Positions 50,703 to 58,902 of a DNA stretch of 64,000 bases are shown here, in pieces. The notes below the pieces were generated by a model. It searched no databases, was not told the DNA's origin, and saw only the letters and a list, made by a program, of their open reading frames with translations. The DNA is from Arthrobacter sp. NEB 688 (GTDB lineage: Bacteria > Actinomycetota > Actinomycetes > Actinomycetales > Dermatophilaceae): positions 124,001 to 188,000 of the forward strand of contig NZ_CP053707.1 in NCBI RefSeq assembly GCF_013201035.1, read 5' to 3'. The translations under genes were made by a program, and so were the position numbers. Numbering within the stretch: position 1 is the first letter of the stretch; each line of letters starts with the position of its first letter.

Positions 50703-52103
50703 CTAGGTCAGGTGCTCCTCGACGGGCACGACGAGGGTCACGCGGGTGCCTGCGCCCGGGGGGCTGTCGACGACGAGGGTGCCACCCAGGCTCTCGGCGC
50801 GGGCGACCATCGACGTCATCCCCAGGTGACCGGGCTCGGTGCTGGCGCGGGCCCCGCCGACCCCGTCGTCAAGGACCTCGAGGAGGACGGTCTCGTCGCG
50901 CACCTCGAGGCGGACGAAGACCCGCTCGGCCCGGGAGTGCTTGCGGGCGTTGACGAGGGCCTCGCGCAGCGTGCGGAAGGCGCCGGCCTCGACCTCGGGC
51001 GCCAGGGGCAGGACCGCGGGACCGTCGACCTCGACCTCGATCGCCGTCCCCATGAACAGGCCCTCGGACAGCGCGCGGATCGCCGCGGCCAGCCCGTCGC
51101 GCAGGTCGGGCGGGCTGAGGGCCACGACGAGGTTGCGCAGCCGCTCGATGGTCTGCTCGAGGAGGGAGACGACGTGCTCGAGCGGCTCGGCGAGCTCCGG
51201 GGCCAGGAGCGGCTGGAGCCCGTCGAGCCGGAGGATCGCCGCGACGACGAGCTGGAGCGGCTCGTCGTGGACCGCCTCGGCGAGCAGGGCGCGCTCGCGG
51301 GCCTCGATCCGCTCCTCGGCCTCGCGCCGGCGGTGCTCGGCGTCGCGCTGCTCGGTGATGTCCTCGACGAACCCCCGGTAGCTCTGGACCTCGCCCGACG
51401 GGCCGTGCCGCGGGGTCAGCGTCGAGCGCACCCACACGGTCCCCCCGTCGCGGCGTCGCATCTGGGCCTCGATCATCCGGGGCCTGCCGCCGGACTCGCT
51501 CCGCAGCCCCCGGATGCGGTCCTCCGGGTCGACGTACAGCTCGTTCGCCGAGGTCACCGACGCCGTCAGCTCCGCGGCGTCGGCGTAGCCGAGCATCGTC
51601 GCGAAGGCCTCGTTGACGACGACGATGGCCCCGTCCGGCGTCGTCTCCTTCCAGCCCTCCGCCATCGAGTCGAGGAGGTCGCGGTAGCGCTCCTCGGCCG
51701 ACCGCGCCCGGTGCAGCGCCTCGCGCACGGGGTCCGGGACGTCCTCGCTGTCCCCCGGCCGTCCCTCGTCGACGACGACCGTGACCCCGTCGGCCGTGGG
51801 GTAGAGGCGACGGCGCAGCCAGCGGCCCACGCGAGGGGCGAAGGACTCGAACTCCTGGACCTGCCCCGACTCGACGGCCCGCTCCAGGTAGTGCAGGAAG
51901 TCGGCGTCGCGGGCCTGGGGATAGAGCTCGTAGACCGTGCGGCCCACCACCGCCGACGCCTCCTCCCCGAGCATCGCGAGGATCGAGCCGTTGACGTAGA
52001 GCACGGTGCCGTCCGGAGCGACGGAGAAGACGCCGCCGACGATGCGCTCGAGCGCCTGGGCCGCCCCGGCGTCCAGCCGGTCCCCGTCCGGTGCGTCGGA
52101 CAC
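50703..52103 (-). CDS. Cytoplasmic PAS-domain sensor histidine kinase, NarL-type (466 aa)
   Basis: Two PAS domains (about 15-110, GVFSVAPDGTVLYVNGSIL; and 140-255, SMAEGWKETTPDGAIVVVNE to YRGFVEDIT) precede a kinase core with the phosphoacceptor AEAVHDEPLQLVVAAI (His279), then EALVNARKHSRAERV (N box) and LDDGVGGARASTEPGHLGM (G box). There is no membrane segment, so an internal signal such as redox state or a small ligand is expected. It is the last gene of an operon with a LuxR-type regulator and a lone receiver. The start is a GTG at 52101-52103. Confidence 0.92.
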   Translation of the reverse strand: MSDAPDGDRLDAGAAQALERIVGGVFSVAPDGTVLYVNGSILAMLGEEASAVVGRTVYELYPQARDADFLHYLERAVESGQVQEFESFAPRVGRWLRRRLYPTADGVTVVVDEGRPGDSEDVPDPVREALHRARSAEERYRDLLDSMAEGWKETTPDGAIVVVNEAFATMLGYADAAELTASVTSANELYVDPEDRIRGLRSESGGRPRMIEAQMRRRDGGTVWVRSTLTPRHGPSGEVQSYRGFVEDITEQRDAEHRRREAEERIEARERALLAEAVHDEPLQLVVAAILRLDGLQPLLAPELAEPLEHVVSLLEQTIERLRNLVVALSPPDLRDGLAAAIRALSEGLFMGTAIEVEVDGPAVLPLAPEVEAGAFRTLREALVNARKHSRAERVFVRLEVRDETVLLEVLDDGVGGARASTEPGHLGMTSMVARAESLGGTLVVDSPPGAGTRVTLVVPVEEHLT

Positions 52104-52207
52104 CAGTCCTCCCCTCCCGGGACCGTCACGACGCCCCCGTCCACGCCCATGCTAGGGGGCGGGCGTCGAGGACGAGAAGCGGAAGCGGTCAGGCTGGACG
52201 CCGAATT

Positions 52208-52597
52208 TCATTCCACAACAGGCGAATGGCGCTGCAGGGCCTCGCGCAGCGGCGCGAGGCGGCCGGTCTTGACGACGAACTCGTCGGCGCCGGCGGCCAA
52301 CATCGCCTCGCGGACGGAGGGCTCGGTGTGCGCCGAGAACGCGATGATGGCGAGCCCGGGGTTCTCCTCGCGGACCGCGGCGGTGAGCTCGGGGCCGCCC
52401 CCCGGCATGCTGACGTCGACGACGAGGACGTCGACCGACGACGCACGCAGCGCGGCCAGGCACTCGGACCCGTCCTCGCCGACCCCGACCACGGTGAAGC
52501 CGGGCATGGCCTCGATGACGACCCGGAGCGCCTCGCGCATCTCCCACTGGTCGTCGCAGAGGAAGACCCGCCGCGTCACCGGCTCCGTGCCGGTCAC
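52208..52597 (-). CDS. Stand-alone receiver-domain protein (129 aa)
   Basis: A receiver with no effector domain: VFLCDDQWEMREAL (acidic pair Asp15-Asp16), phosphoacceptor Asp61 in VDVLVVDVSMPGGGPEL, the Thr/Ser switch replaced by FSAHTEPS, and EFVVKTGRL with the conserved Lys. It lies between a DNA-binding regulator and a kinase gene, so it may be a phosphate sink or a kinase-control module. The start is a GTG at 52595-52597, 40 bp after the regulator gene. Confidence 0.9.
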   Translation of the reverse strand: MTGTEPVTRRVFLCDDQWEMREALRVVIEAMPGFTVVGVGEDGSECLAALRASSVDVLVVDVSMPGGGPELTAAVREENPGLAIIAFSAHTEPSVREAMLAAGADEFVVKTGRLAPLREALQRHSPVVE

Positions 52598-52637
52598 GGG
52601 ACGCCCCGCTGCCGGGGGCGCTCGGTCGCTGCCGTAC

Positions 52638-53336
52638 TCATGGGCCGCTCACGATGTTCTCTCGCAGGGCGATGGTCACGGCCTCGAGCTTGTTGTGGGC
52701 GCCGAGCTTCACGATGAGCGACTGGATGTGGTTGCGGGCCGTCGCGTACGAGATGAACAGGCGCGCCGCGATGTCGCGGGTCGACACGCCCTGGACGAGG
52801 AGGCGCAGCACGTCGCGCTCGCGGGGGGTCAGGTCGTCGCCGAGCCGCTGGCCGCCCCGCTCGGACGAGGGCAGCAGCCGCTGCACGTCGCGCGCGCTGA
52901 GGATGGTGATGCCCTCGGCCGCGCGCATGACGGCCTCGTGGAGGGCCTCGGCCCGCTGGCCCTTGTTGACGATGCCGACCGCCCCGGCGGCGAGCGCCTG
53001 GTGCAGCGTGTCGACGCTGTCGTCGGCGGTCACGAGGAGCACCTTCGTCCCCGGGCTGGCCGTGAGCAGGCGCGGCACGAGCTCGGTGCCGAGGCCGTCC
53101 GGCAGGCGCTGGTCGAGCAGGCACACGTCGGGGCGGTGGCGCTCGACGGCGGCCAGGCCCTCGGCGCAGGAGGCGGCGACCTCGAGCACGGTCGTGCGCC
53201 CGCGGGCCCGCAGCCCGGCCGCCACGGCGTCGGCGAGGAGCAGGTGGTCGTCGATGACGACCACCGAGACCGTCCCGGTCCGGGGCTCCGCCGCTGCGGC
53301 CGTGGGTGCCATGTCGCTCTCTCTGTCCTCGGTCAT
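52638..53336 (-). CDS. NarL/LuxR-family response regulator (232 aa)
   Basis: Receiver domain with Asp29-Asp30, phosphoacceptor Asp75 (CLLDQRLPDGLGTEL) and Lys in GIVNKGQ. C-terminal LuxR helix-turn-helix: LTPRERDVLRLLVQGVSTRD, IAARLFISYATARNHIQSL, IVKLGAHNKLEAVTIAL. GAGAGGGA lies ahead of ATG 53334-53336. First gene of a three-gene two-component operon. The octamer GTGATGCA lies about 55 bp upstream of its start and also ends each unit of the array downstream of the operon, making it a candidate binding site. Confidence 0.92.
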   Translation of the reverse strand: MTEDRESDMAPTAAAAEPRTGTVSVVVIDDHLLLADAVAAGLRARGRTTVLEVAASCAEGLAAVERHRPDVCLLDQRLPDGLGTELVPRLLTASPGTKVLLVTADDSVDTLHQALAAGAVGIVNKGQRAEALHEAVMRAAEGITILSARDVQRLLPSSERGGQRLGDDLTPRERDVLRLLVQGVSTRDIAARLFISYATARNHIQSLIVKLGAHNKLEAVTIALRENIVSGP

Positions 53337-53947
53337 GCGATCGTCCCTCTCCCCGAGTTGCCCCGCCAGAACCCCGTGCACCACCCGACGTGATGCATCT
53401 GCATCAGACGGCCGCGCACGGCCGTGCCGATGCTCCTTCCCCCGGAGACGGCGACGTCGCGGTCACCGAGGACCGCAACGCTACCGGCGGGGCCGCACCG
53501 CGTCGACGGTCCGCCGGACCGCCCACGCCCACGGCCGGCGGCGCGCGAGGGGCCGGCCGACCGGGCCCGCGGCGGTCCCGCAGGCCGTATACCACCGGGC
53601 GGGTTGACCGTCACGGAGCGCGCCCCCGTGTCGGGGATGGCTGAACGGCTGGACCGCACCGCCGTTCGGCCCACCCGTTCCCGGGCGGCACCCCTGTCGC
53701 GCACGCCGCTCGTAGCGTCGTGGACGAGGAAGATCGTCGGTCGAGGCACCTGCTCCGACCGGCCCGGGTGACGCCGAACCCCACCAGCACCCGGAGGTCC
53801 TCGGCATCCTCTGATGGTGGGGGCGGGGCGCCCAGGCACATGGAGTCGCTCCTCGGGGTGAGGTCCTCGCACGAGGACGGGGCGCACCGGCGTCCCAACC
53901 CGACAGGTCACGTTCCGCAGGCGCTCCACCCGGAAGGAACGTGCCCG
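53337..53947. other. 611-bp gene-free divergent region
   Basis: Lies between the LuxR-type regulator and the VanY-like gene. It contains GTGATGCATC (53390-53399) followed by a GCATC half, a hairpin with GGTCCTCG/CGAGGACG (about 53860-53880), and CCGACAGGTCACG (53899-53911), which shares CCGACAGGT with the array. Reading frames across it are low-complexity and inconsistent with the codon pattern of real genes. No known riboswitch consensus was recognised. Confidence 0.5.
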
Positions 53948-55117
53948 ATGTCCGCCCTGAGACGACCGACCACCCTGCTCGCCGCACCCCTCCTGGCCCT
54001 CGGCCTCGCCACGGCCGCCGCGCCCACCGCCACCGCCGCCGGGTCCTCCCTGGCGTGGGGTGGCTACAGCAACGGCAAGATCCCCCTGACCGCCCTGTGC
54101 GCCATCCCCTTCGCCCCCGCCGACAGCCTGCGCTGCGACGCGACGCGCAAGCTGAGCTCGCTCAACAAGGTCTACAAGGCCCGCTTCGGCGGCGACCTCT
54201 GCATCAACGACGGCTACCGCTCGTACACGCAGCAGGTCGCGACGTTCAAGAAGTACGGGTCACCGCGCGCGGCGAAGCCCGGCACCTCCACCCACGGGTG
54301 GGGCCTGGCCGTCGACTTCGGCTGCAGCATCGGCACCTACTCCGGGACGCGCTACAAGTGGCTCTCGGTCAACGGCCCGAAGTACGGCTGGGCCCAGCCC
54401 ACGTGGGCGCTGGCCAAGGGCTCCAACCCCGAGGCGTGGCACTGGCAGTACTTCGGCACCTACGTGCCGACCTCCCCCACGCCCCCGCCGACCCCGACGC
54501 CGCCCCCGCCCCCGCCGCCGCCCGCGCCGGTCAAGAGCAAGGCGATCACCGCCGCGTCGCTGTCGGTGACCGGCACCTGGCCGCGCACCGCGACCTTCGC
54601 GCTGCGCCTGCGCACGACCGGCAAGGCCGTGGCCGGCGCCCGCGTCACCATCGCCACGCGCCCCGCCGACTCGACGCAGTACTCGACCGTGCGGACGGTG
54701 ACGACCGACTCCAAGGGCCGCGTGTCGTTCACGGACACCCCCGAGACGCCGACCGTCGTGCGCTTCACCTTCGCCGGCTCGACGACGGCGAAGCCGACCT
54801 CCGGCGTCCGGATGCTCTCGACCCCGACGGAGGTGTCGGCCCGCTACGTCCAGGACCGCCGCCACCCGCTCGTCGTCGGCCGGCTGACGACGCCCGGCCA
54901 GGACGCCATCGCCGACCAGATGGTGACGCTCGAGCGCAAGGTCGCCGGGGCCTCCACCTGGACCAGCGTCGACTCGATGCGCACCGACGAGGACGGCTTC
55001 GTGTGGTCCGAGGCCCAGCGCGACCAGGACTCGTCGTACCGCTTCTCGTACGCCGGGACCTCCGGGTACGTCGGTGACGTCGGCACCGAGATCGCCGTGA
55101 CCAAGAGCCGCCGCTGA
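53948..55117 (+). CDS. Secreted VanY-like D-Ala-D-Ala carboxypeptidase with proline linker and Ig-like domains (389 aa)
   Basis: Residues 1-32 form a Sec signal peptide (LLAAPLLALGLATAAAPTAT, AA). The catalytic domain (about 50-180) has the M15 zinc motif STHGWGLAVDFG (His and Asp) and EAWHWQYFG (Glu and second His), with CINDGYRSYTQQVATF. A Pro/Thr linker of about 25 residues follows, then two beta-sandwich domains (SLSVTGTWPRTATFALRLRT and beyond; HPLVVGRLTTPGQD and beyond) that may bind the cell wall. Paired cysteines in the catalytic domain suggest disulfides. It trims peptidoglycan stem peptides outside the membrane. GAAGGAA precedes the ATG. Confidence 0.92.
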   Translation: MSALRRPTTLLAAPLLALGLATAAAPTATAAGSSLAWGGYSNGKIPLTALCAIPFAPADSLRCDATRKLSSLNKVYKARFGGDLCINDGYRSYTQQVATFKKYGSPRAAKPGTSTHGWGLAVDFGCSIGTYSGTRYKWLSVNGPKYGWAQPTWALAKGSNPEAWHWQYFGTYVPTSPTPPPTPTPPPPPPPPAPVKSKAITAASLSVTGTWPRTATFALRLRTTGKAVAGARVTIATRPADSTQYSTVRTVTTDSKGRVSFTDTPETPTVVRFTFAGSTTAKPTSGVRMLSTPTEVSARYVQDRRHPLVVGRLTTPGQDAIADQMVTLERKVAGASTWTSVDSMRTDEDGFVWSEAQRDQDSSYRFSYAGTSGYVGDVGTEIAVTKSRR

Positions 55118-55142
55118 CCTCGGGGCCCTCCTTCCGGCCCCA

Positions 55143-55184
55143 CGACGACGCCCCGCCCGACCCCGGTCGAGCGGGGCGTCGTCG
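55143..55184. terminator. Hairpin terminator between the peptidase and the HxlR gene
   Basis: Fourteen-bp perfect stem CGACGACGCCCCGC with a 14-base loop, between converging genes. Confidence 0.8.
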
Positions 55185-55213
55185 CGCGTCCGGCGGTCGC
55201 CCGCGCCGGGCGC

Positions 55214-55693
55214 TCAGGCGACGGTCGGGGACCCCTCGACGAGCTCGAAGCGCACGTCCTGCGGCGGCACCTCGCGCCCGGCGGGGTCGACGAGGTGGGC
55301 GCGCACGGGCTGCCGGTCGTCGTCGGTCACCGGCGCGACGCGCAGGGCGGCGCCGTCCCCGACGTGGTCGTGGCCCCACTGCTGGAGGGCGGCGAGCACG
55401 GTGACGAGCTCCTGGCCGGCCGGGGTCAGGTGGTAGGCCTCGCGCACCCGCCGACCCGGCTCCCGGTAGGGCGTCCTCACGAGGACCCCGTGCTCGACGA
55501 GGGCGGCCAGCCGCACGGTCAGCACGTCGGTGGAGATGCCGAGCGCCTCGCGGAAGCGCGCGAAGGTGCTGGCCCCGAGGAAGGCCTCCCGCACGACGAG
55601 GAAGGTCCAGGTGTCGCTGAGGACACCGAGGGCGCGGATGATCGCGCACGGGTTGTCGATGGCCGTGGCGAGGACCGGTGACGAGCGGGGCAC
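55214..55693 (-). CDS. HxlR-family transcriptional regulator (159 aa)
   Basis: Single winged-helix protein: NPCAIIRALGVLSDTWTFLV, VREAFLGASTFARFREAL, LTVRLAALVEHGVLVRTPYR, YHLTPAGQELVTVLAALQQW. The C-terminal 40 residues form an extra beta region (VAPVTDDDRQPVRAHLVD). The start is a GTG at 55691-55693. It diverges from a frameshifted aldo/keto reductase with a perfect palindrome between them, so it was probably that gene's repressor. HxlR proteins often respond to aldehydes or quinones. Confidence 0.9.
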   Translation of the reverse strand: MPRSSPVLATAIDNPCAIIRALGVLSDTWTFLVVREAFLGASTFARFREALGISTDVLTVRLAALVEHGVLVRTPYREPGRRVREAYHLTPAGQELVTVLAALQQWGHDHVGDGAALRVAPVTDDDRQPVRAHLVDPAGREVPPQDVRFELVEGSPTVA

Positions 55694-55717
55694 AACATCA
55701 TCGTACGCAGTGCTGGC

Positions 55718-55730
55718 TTGGTTGAACCAA
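55718..55730. promoter_or_regulatory. Perfect palindrome TTGGTTGAACCAA, probable HxlR operator
   Basis: Thirteen-bp palindrome with a single central base, 25 bp from the HxlR start and 72 bp from the aldo/keto reductase start. The HxlR gene at 62862 is preceded by the related GGTTGAG-AAA-CTCAACC, which shares GGTTGA/TCAACC, supporting a family-type site. Confidence 0.75.
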
Positions 55731-55801
55731 CTCAGATGGGTAGGGTCAGCCCCGGGCCGCCCCACCGACCCCGGCGGCCACCGACACCGGGAGGAACCCC
55801 C

Positions 55802-56856
55802 ATGCAGTACACGACCTTCGGCCGGCGCACCGGCCTGCGCATCTCCGAGCTCGCCCTCGGGACGGGCAACTTCGGCACGGGCTGGGGCGCCGGCGCCGAG
55901 CCGGAGGTGGCGCGGGCGATGTTCGAGCGCTACGTCGAGGCGGGGGGCAACGTCATCGACACCGCCGACGCCTACCAGGCCGGGCAGTCCGAGGAGATCG
56001 TCGGCCGGCTCGTCGCGTCCCGGCGCGACGACCTCGTCGTCGCGACCAAGTACACGGTCGGCACCGGTCGCGCACCGGCCTCGCCCGCACGGGCAACGCC
56101 CGCAAGAACCTGCGCCTGTCGCTGGAGGGCAGCCTGACCCGGCTGGCCACCGACCACGTCGACATCCTGTGGGTCCACTACCCCGACGAGCTGACCCCGA
56201 TGGACGAGATCCTCCGCGGGCTCGACGACCTCGTGACGCAGGGCAAGGTCCTGCACGTCGCCTTCTCCAACTTCCCGGCCTGGCGCGTGTCGCGCGCCGC
56301 GGTGCTCGCCGACGTGTCGGGATGGGCCCCGGTCGCGGGGATCCAGGTGGAGTACAGCCTCGTCCAGCGCACCGCCGACCGCGAGCTGCTGCCGATGGCC
56401 GAGGCGCTCGGGCTGGGGGCGACCCTCTGGTCACCGCTGGGCGGAGGCCTGCTCACCGGCAAGTACCGGCACAGCCGGGAGGGCCGCCTCAGCGACTGGG
56501 GTCGCCTGGTGCACACCGAGGACGACGCCCGGGCGACCGCGGTCGTCGACACCCTCCTCGAGGTGGCCGGCTCGGTCGGGCGCCCGCCGGCCCAGGTCGC
56601 CGTCGCCTGGCTGCTCGAGCACGGCCGTCGGATGACGACGAGCGCGACGCCGATCATCGGTCCCCGGACCCTCGCCCAGCTCGACGACTACCTCGCCGCC
56701 CTGGAGGTCCAGCTCGACGACGAGGGCTACCGGCGCCTCGAGACGGTGAGCCGGCCCTCCCTGGGGATCCCCCACGAGGCCAACGCCGCGGCGCTCGACG
56801 GTCTCCGCGGCGGCCCGGGGTCGAGCGTCACGGCGCCGGCCGTCCCGGTGGCCTAG
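55802..56856 (+). pseudogene. Aldo/keto reductase, broken by a one-base frameshift
   Basis: The 5' part (55802 to about 56065) encodes the AKR N-terminus: FGRRTGLRISELALGTGNFG, then GGNVIDTADAYQAGQSEEIV and VATKYTVGTG with the catalytic Asp, Tyr and Lys. The frame then closes at 56137. The rest of the protein (GNARKNLRLSLEGSLTRLAT, VDILWVHYPDELTPMDEIL, GIQVEYSLVQRTADREL, PIIGPRTLAQLDDYL) is in another frame from about 56080 to 56856. Restoring one base near 56065-56080 gives 351 residues, the usual length. A sequencing error or a recent inactivating deletion are both possible. Confidence 0.88.
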
Positions 56857-56895
56857 GACGGCGGGCACGCTGCGTGGACTTTCGCCCCACACCCC

Positions 56896-56939
56896 TTGAC
56901 AGTGCGACTGACTGCACTCATTATTGAGTGCAGTCAGTC
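56896..56939 (+). promoter_or_regulatory. Promoter with a 34-bp perfect TetR-type operator
   Basis: TTGACA (56896-56901), 17 bases, CATTAT (56919-56924). The operator GACTGACTGCACTCA-TTAT-(complement) spans 56906-56939 with 15-bp perfect arms and covers the spacer and -10. A repressor bound here would block RNA polymerase. The TetR gene at the end of this operon is the obvious candidate. Confidence 0.88.
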
Positions 56940-56965
56940 AGACCCTCGTCAGGAGCGAACCCCCC

Positions 56966-57961
56966 GTGCACGCCTTCGTCATCGACTCGTACAAGAGCCC
57001 CCTCCACGCCGCCGACGTCCCGGAGCCGACCGTGGGCGAGCACGACCTCCTCGTCGAGGTCGGCGCCGCGGGCCTCAACCAGCTCGACGAGAAGATCCGG
57101 CTTGGCGAGTTCACGCAGCTGCTCCCCTACCGCACCCCGCTCACCCTCGGCCACGACGTCGCCGGCACCGTCGTCCGGGTCGGGCCGGCCGTCCACGGCT
57201 TCGCGCCCGGCGACGTCGTCTTCGCCCGGCCGCGCGACCACCGCATCGGCACCTTCGCCGAGCGCATCGCGGTCCACGAGGACGACGTGGCCCTCGCCCC
57301 CCGCACCGCGTCGATGGCCGAGTCGGCCTCCCTCCCGCTCGTCGCCCTCACCGCCTGGCAGGCCCTCGTCGAGATCGCCGACGTCCGTCCGGGCCAGAAG
57401 GTGCTCGTCCACGCGGGCGCGGGCGGCGTCGGCACGGTCGCCATCCAGCTCGCCAAGCACCTCGGGGCGCACGTCGCCACGACCGCCTCCGGCACCGACG
57501 CCGTCTTCCTGCGCGAGCTCGGCGCCGACGTCGTCGTCGACTACCGCACCGAGGACTTCGCCGCGGAGCTCTCCGTGTACGACGTCGTCCTCGACAGCCT
57601 CGGCGGCGAGAACCTCCTGCGCTCGCTCGGCGTGCTCCGCCGCGGGGGGACCGCCATCGGCATCGCCGGCCCGCCGACCACGCGCTTCGCGAAGGAGGCC
57701 GGACTCAACCCCGTGCTGCGGGTCGTCATGGGCGTCCTGAGCCGCTCGGTCCGCGCCCGGGCCAGGCGCCTCGGCGTCGAGTACCGCTTCCTCTTCATGC
57801 GCGCCGACGGACGGCAGCTGCGCGAGGTCGCCGCCCTCGTCGACAGCGGCGCCATCCGCCCCGTCGTCGGCCGGACCTACCCGTTCGACGAGACCGTCGC
57901 CGCCCTCGCCGAGCTCGGGAAGACCAGCACGCGCGGCAAGACCGTCGTCACGCGCGCCTGA
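56966..57961 (+). CDS. Quinone oxidoreductase-like NADP-dependent dehydrogenase (zinc-free MDR family)
   Basis: A 331-residue medium-chain reductase: VEVGAAGLNQLDEKIRLGEF, TPLTLGHDVAGTVVRVGPAV, VLVHAGAGGVGTVAIQLAKHL (NADP site) and VVLDSLGGENLLRSLGVLRR. It lacks the zinc-binding cysteines, as expected for quinone and enal reductases. The GTG at 56966 is preceded by AGGAG ten bases upstream. First gene of an operon with an alpha/beta hydrolase, an SDR and a TetR regulator, a set typical of induced detoxification of reactive carbonyls or quinones. Confidence 0.9.
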   Translation: MHAFVIDSYKSPLHAADVPEPTVGEHDLLVEVGAAGLNQLDEKIRLGEFTQLLPYRTPLTLGHDVAGTVVRVGPAVHGFAPGDVVFARPRDHRIGTFAERIAVHEDDVALAPRTASMAESASLPLVALTAWQALVEIADVRPGQKVLVHAGAGGVGTVAIQLAKHLGAHVATTASGTDAVFLRELGADVVVDYRTEDFAAELSVYDVVLDSLGGENLLRSLGVLRRGGTAIGIAGPPTTRFAKEAGLNPVLRVVMGVLSRSVRARARRLGVEYRFLFMRADGRQLREVAALVDSGAIRPVVGRTYPFDETVAALAELGKTSTRGKTVVTRA

Positions 57962-58015
57962 CCCGCACACCACGCCCCCTCCTCCACCCCCACGCCCCTC
58001 CCCCGAAGGACCACC

Positions 58016-58873
58016 ATGACCAGCCAGCCCGAGCCCGTCGTCACCTCCTACGCCGACGCCCCCACCCGCACCGTCCATGCCGCCGGGACGACCTTCGCCT
58101 ACCGCGAGCTCGGCCCCGCCGGCGCCGTGCCGGTCGTCTTCTTCCACCACCTGAGCGCCAACCTGGACAACTGGGACCCCCGGATCGTCGACGCGGTCGC
58201 CGCGACGCGGCGGGTCATCGCCTTCGACCAGCGGGGCGTCGGCGCATCGTCGGGGAAGGTCCCGGACACGATCGAGGCCGCCGCGCAGGACGCGTACGCC
58301 TTCGTCACCGCCCTCGGCCTGACGCAGATCGACGTCTTCGCGTTCTCGATGGGCGGCATGGTCGCCCAGGACCTCGCCGTCGCGCACCCCGGGCTCATCC
58401 GTCGCTGGGTCCTCACCGGCACCGGGCCCCGGGGCGGCAAGGACATGGACAAGGTCGTCCGCACGACCTACCTCGACGTGCTGCGGGCCACCCTCACCCG
58501 GCGCGACCCGAAGGAGATCCTCTTCTTCGAGCAGGACGCCACCGGCCGCCGGGCCGGCAAGGAGTTCGTCGCCCGCCTCGGCGAGCGCACCCGCGACCGC
58601 GACACGGCCGTCACGCTCGGCGCCTTCCGCACGCAGCTGAAGGCCATCGCCCGCTACGGCCGCTCCGCCCCGTCCGACCTCTCGGTCCTCGACATCCCCA
58701 CCCTCGTCGCCAACGGCGACCACGACCGGATGGTCCCGTCCGTCCTCTCCGAGGACCTGCACCGTCGCCTCCCGGGCTCCGAGCTCGTCATCTACCCGAA
58801 CTCGGGCCACGGCGGGATCTTCCAGTACTGGGAGGACTTCGCCCCCCGCGCCGCCGCCTTCCTCTCCGCCTGA
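58016..58873 (+). CDS. Alpha/beta-fold hydrolase (285 aa)
   Basis: Soluble hydrolase. The nucleophile elbow is AFSMGGMVAQDL (Ser111), the oxyanion region FFHHLSANLDNWDP, the acid in TLVANGDHDRMVP and the catalytic His in NSGHGGIFQYWEDF. AFDQRGVGASSG is typical of the esterase/haloperoxidase group. Start ATG with GAAGGA upstream. Second gene of the TetR-controlled operon, 54 bp after the oxidoreductase. Substrate unknown. Confidence 0.9.
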   Translation: MTSQPEPVVTSYADAPTRTVHAAGTTFAYRELGPAGAVPVVFFHHLSANLDNWDPRIVDAVAATRRVIAFDQRGVGASSGKVPDTIEAAAQDAYAFVTALGLTQIDVFAFSMGGMVAQDLAVAHPGLIRRWVLTGTGPRGGKDMDKVVRTTYLDVLRATLTRRDPKEILFFEQDATGRRAGKEFVARLGERTRDRDTAVTLGAFRTQLKAIARYGRSAPSDLSVLDIPTLVANGDHDRMVPSVLSEDLHRRLPGSELVIYPNSGHGGIFQYWEDFAPRAAAFLSA

Positions 58874-58902
58874 CCACTCCCGCAACGGAATCGAGCCACA
58901 CC

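Noticed and set aside
50218-50706. Open reading frames of 60-160 codons across the array on both strands
   Set aside because: They repeat the same Pro/Gly/Arg-rich words, lack ribosome sites and do not follow the codon-position bias of real genes here; they are by-products of the repeats.
53800-53947. A cyclic-di-AMP (ydaO-type) riboswitch ahead of the VanY-like gene, expected for cell-wall hydrolases in actinobacteria
   Set aside because: The leader has hairpins but lacks the conserved ydaO sequence blocks; only CCGACAGGT is suggestive.
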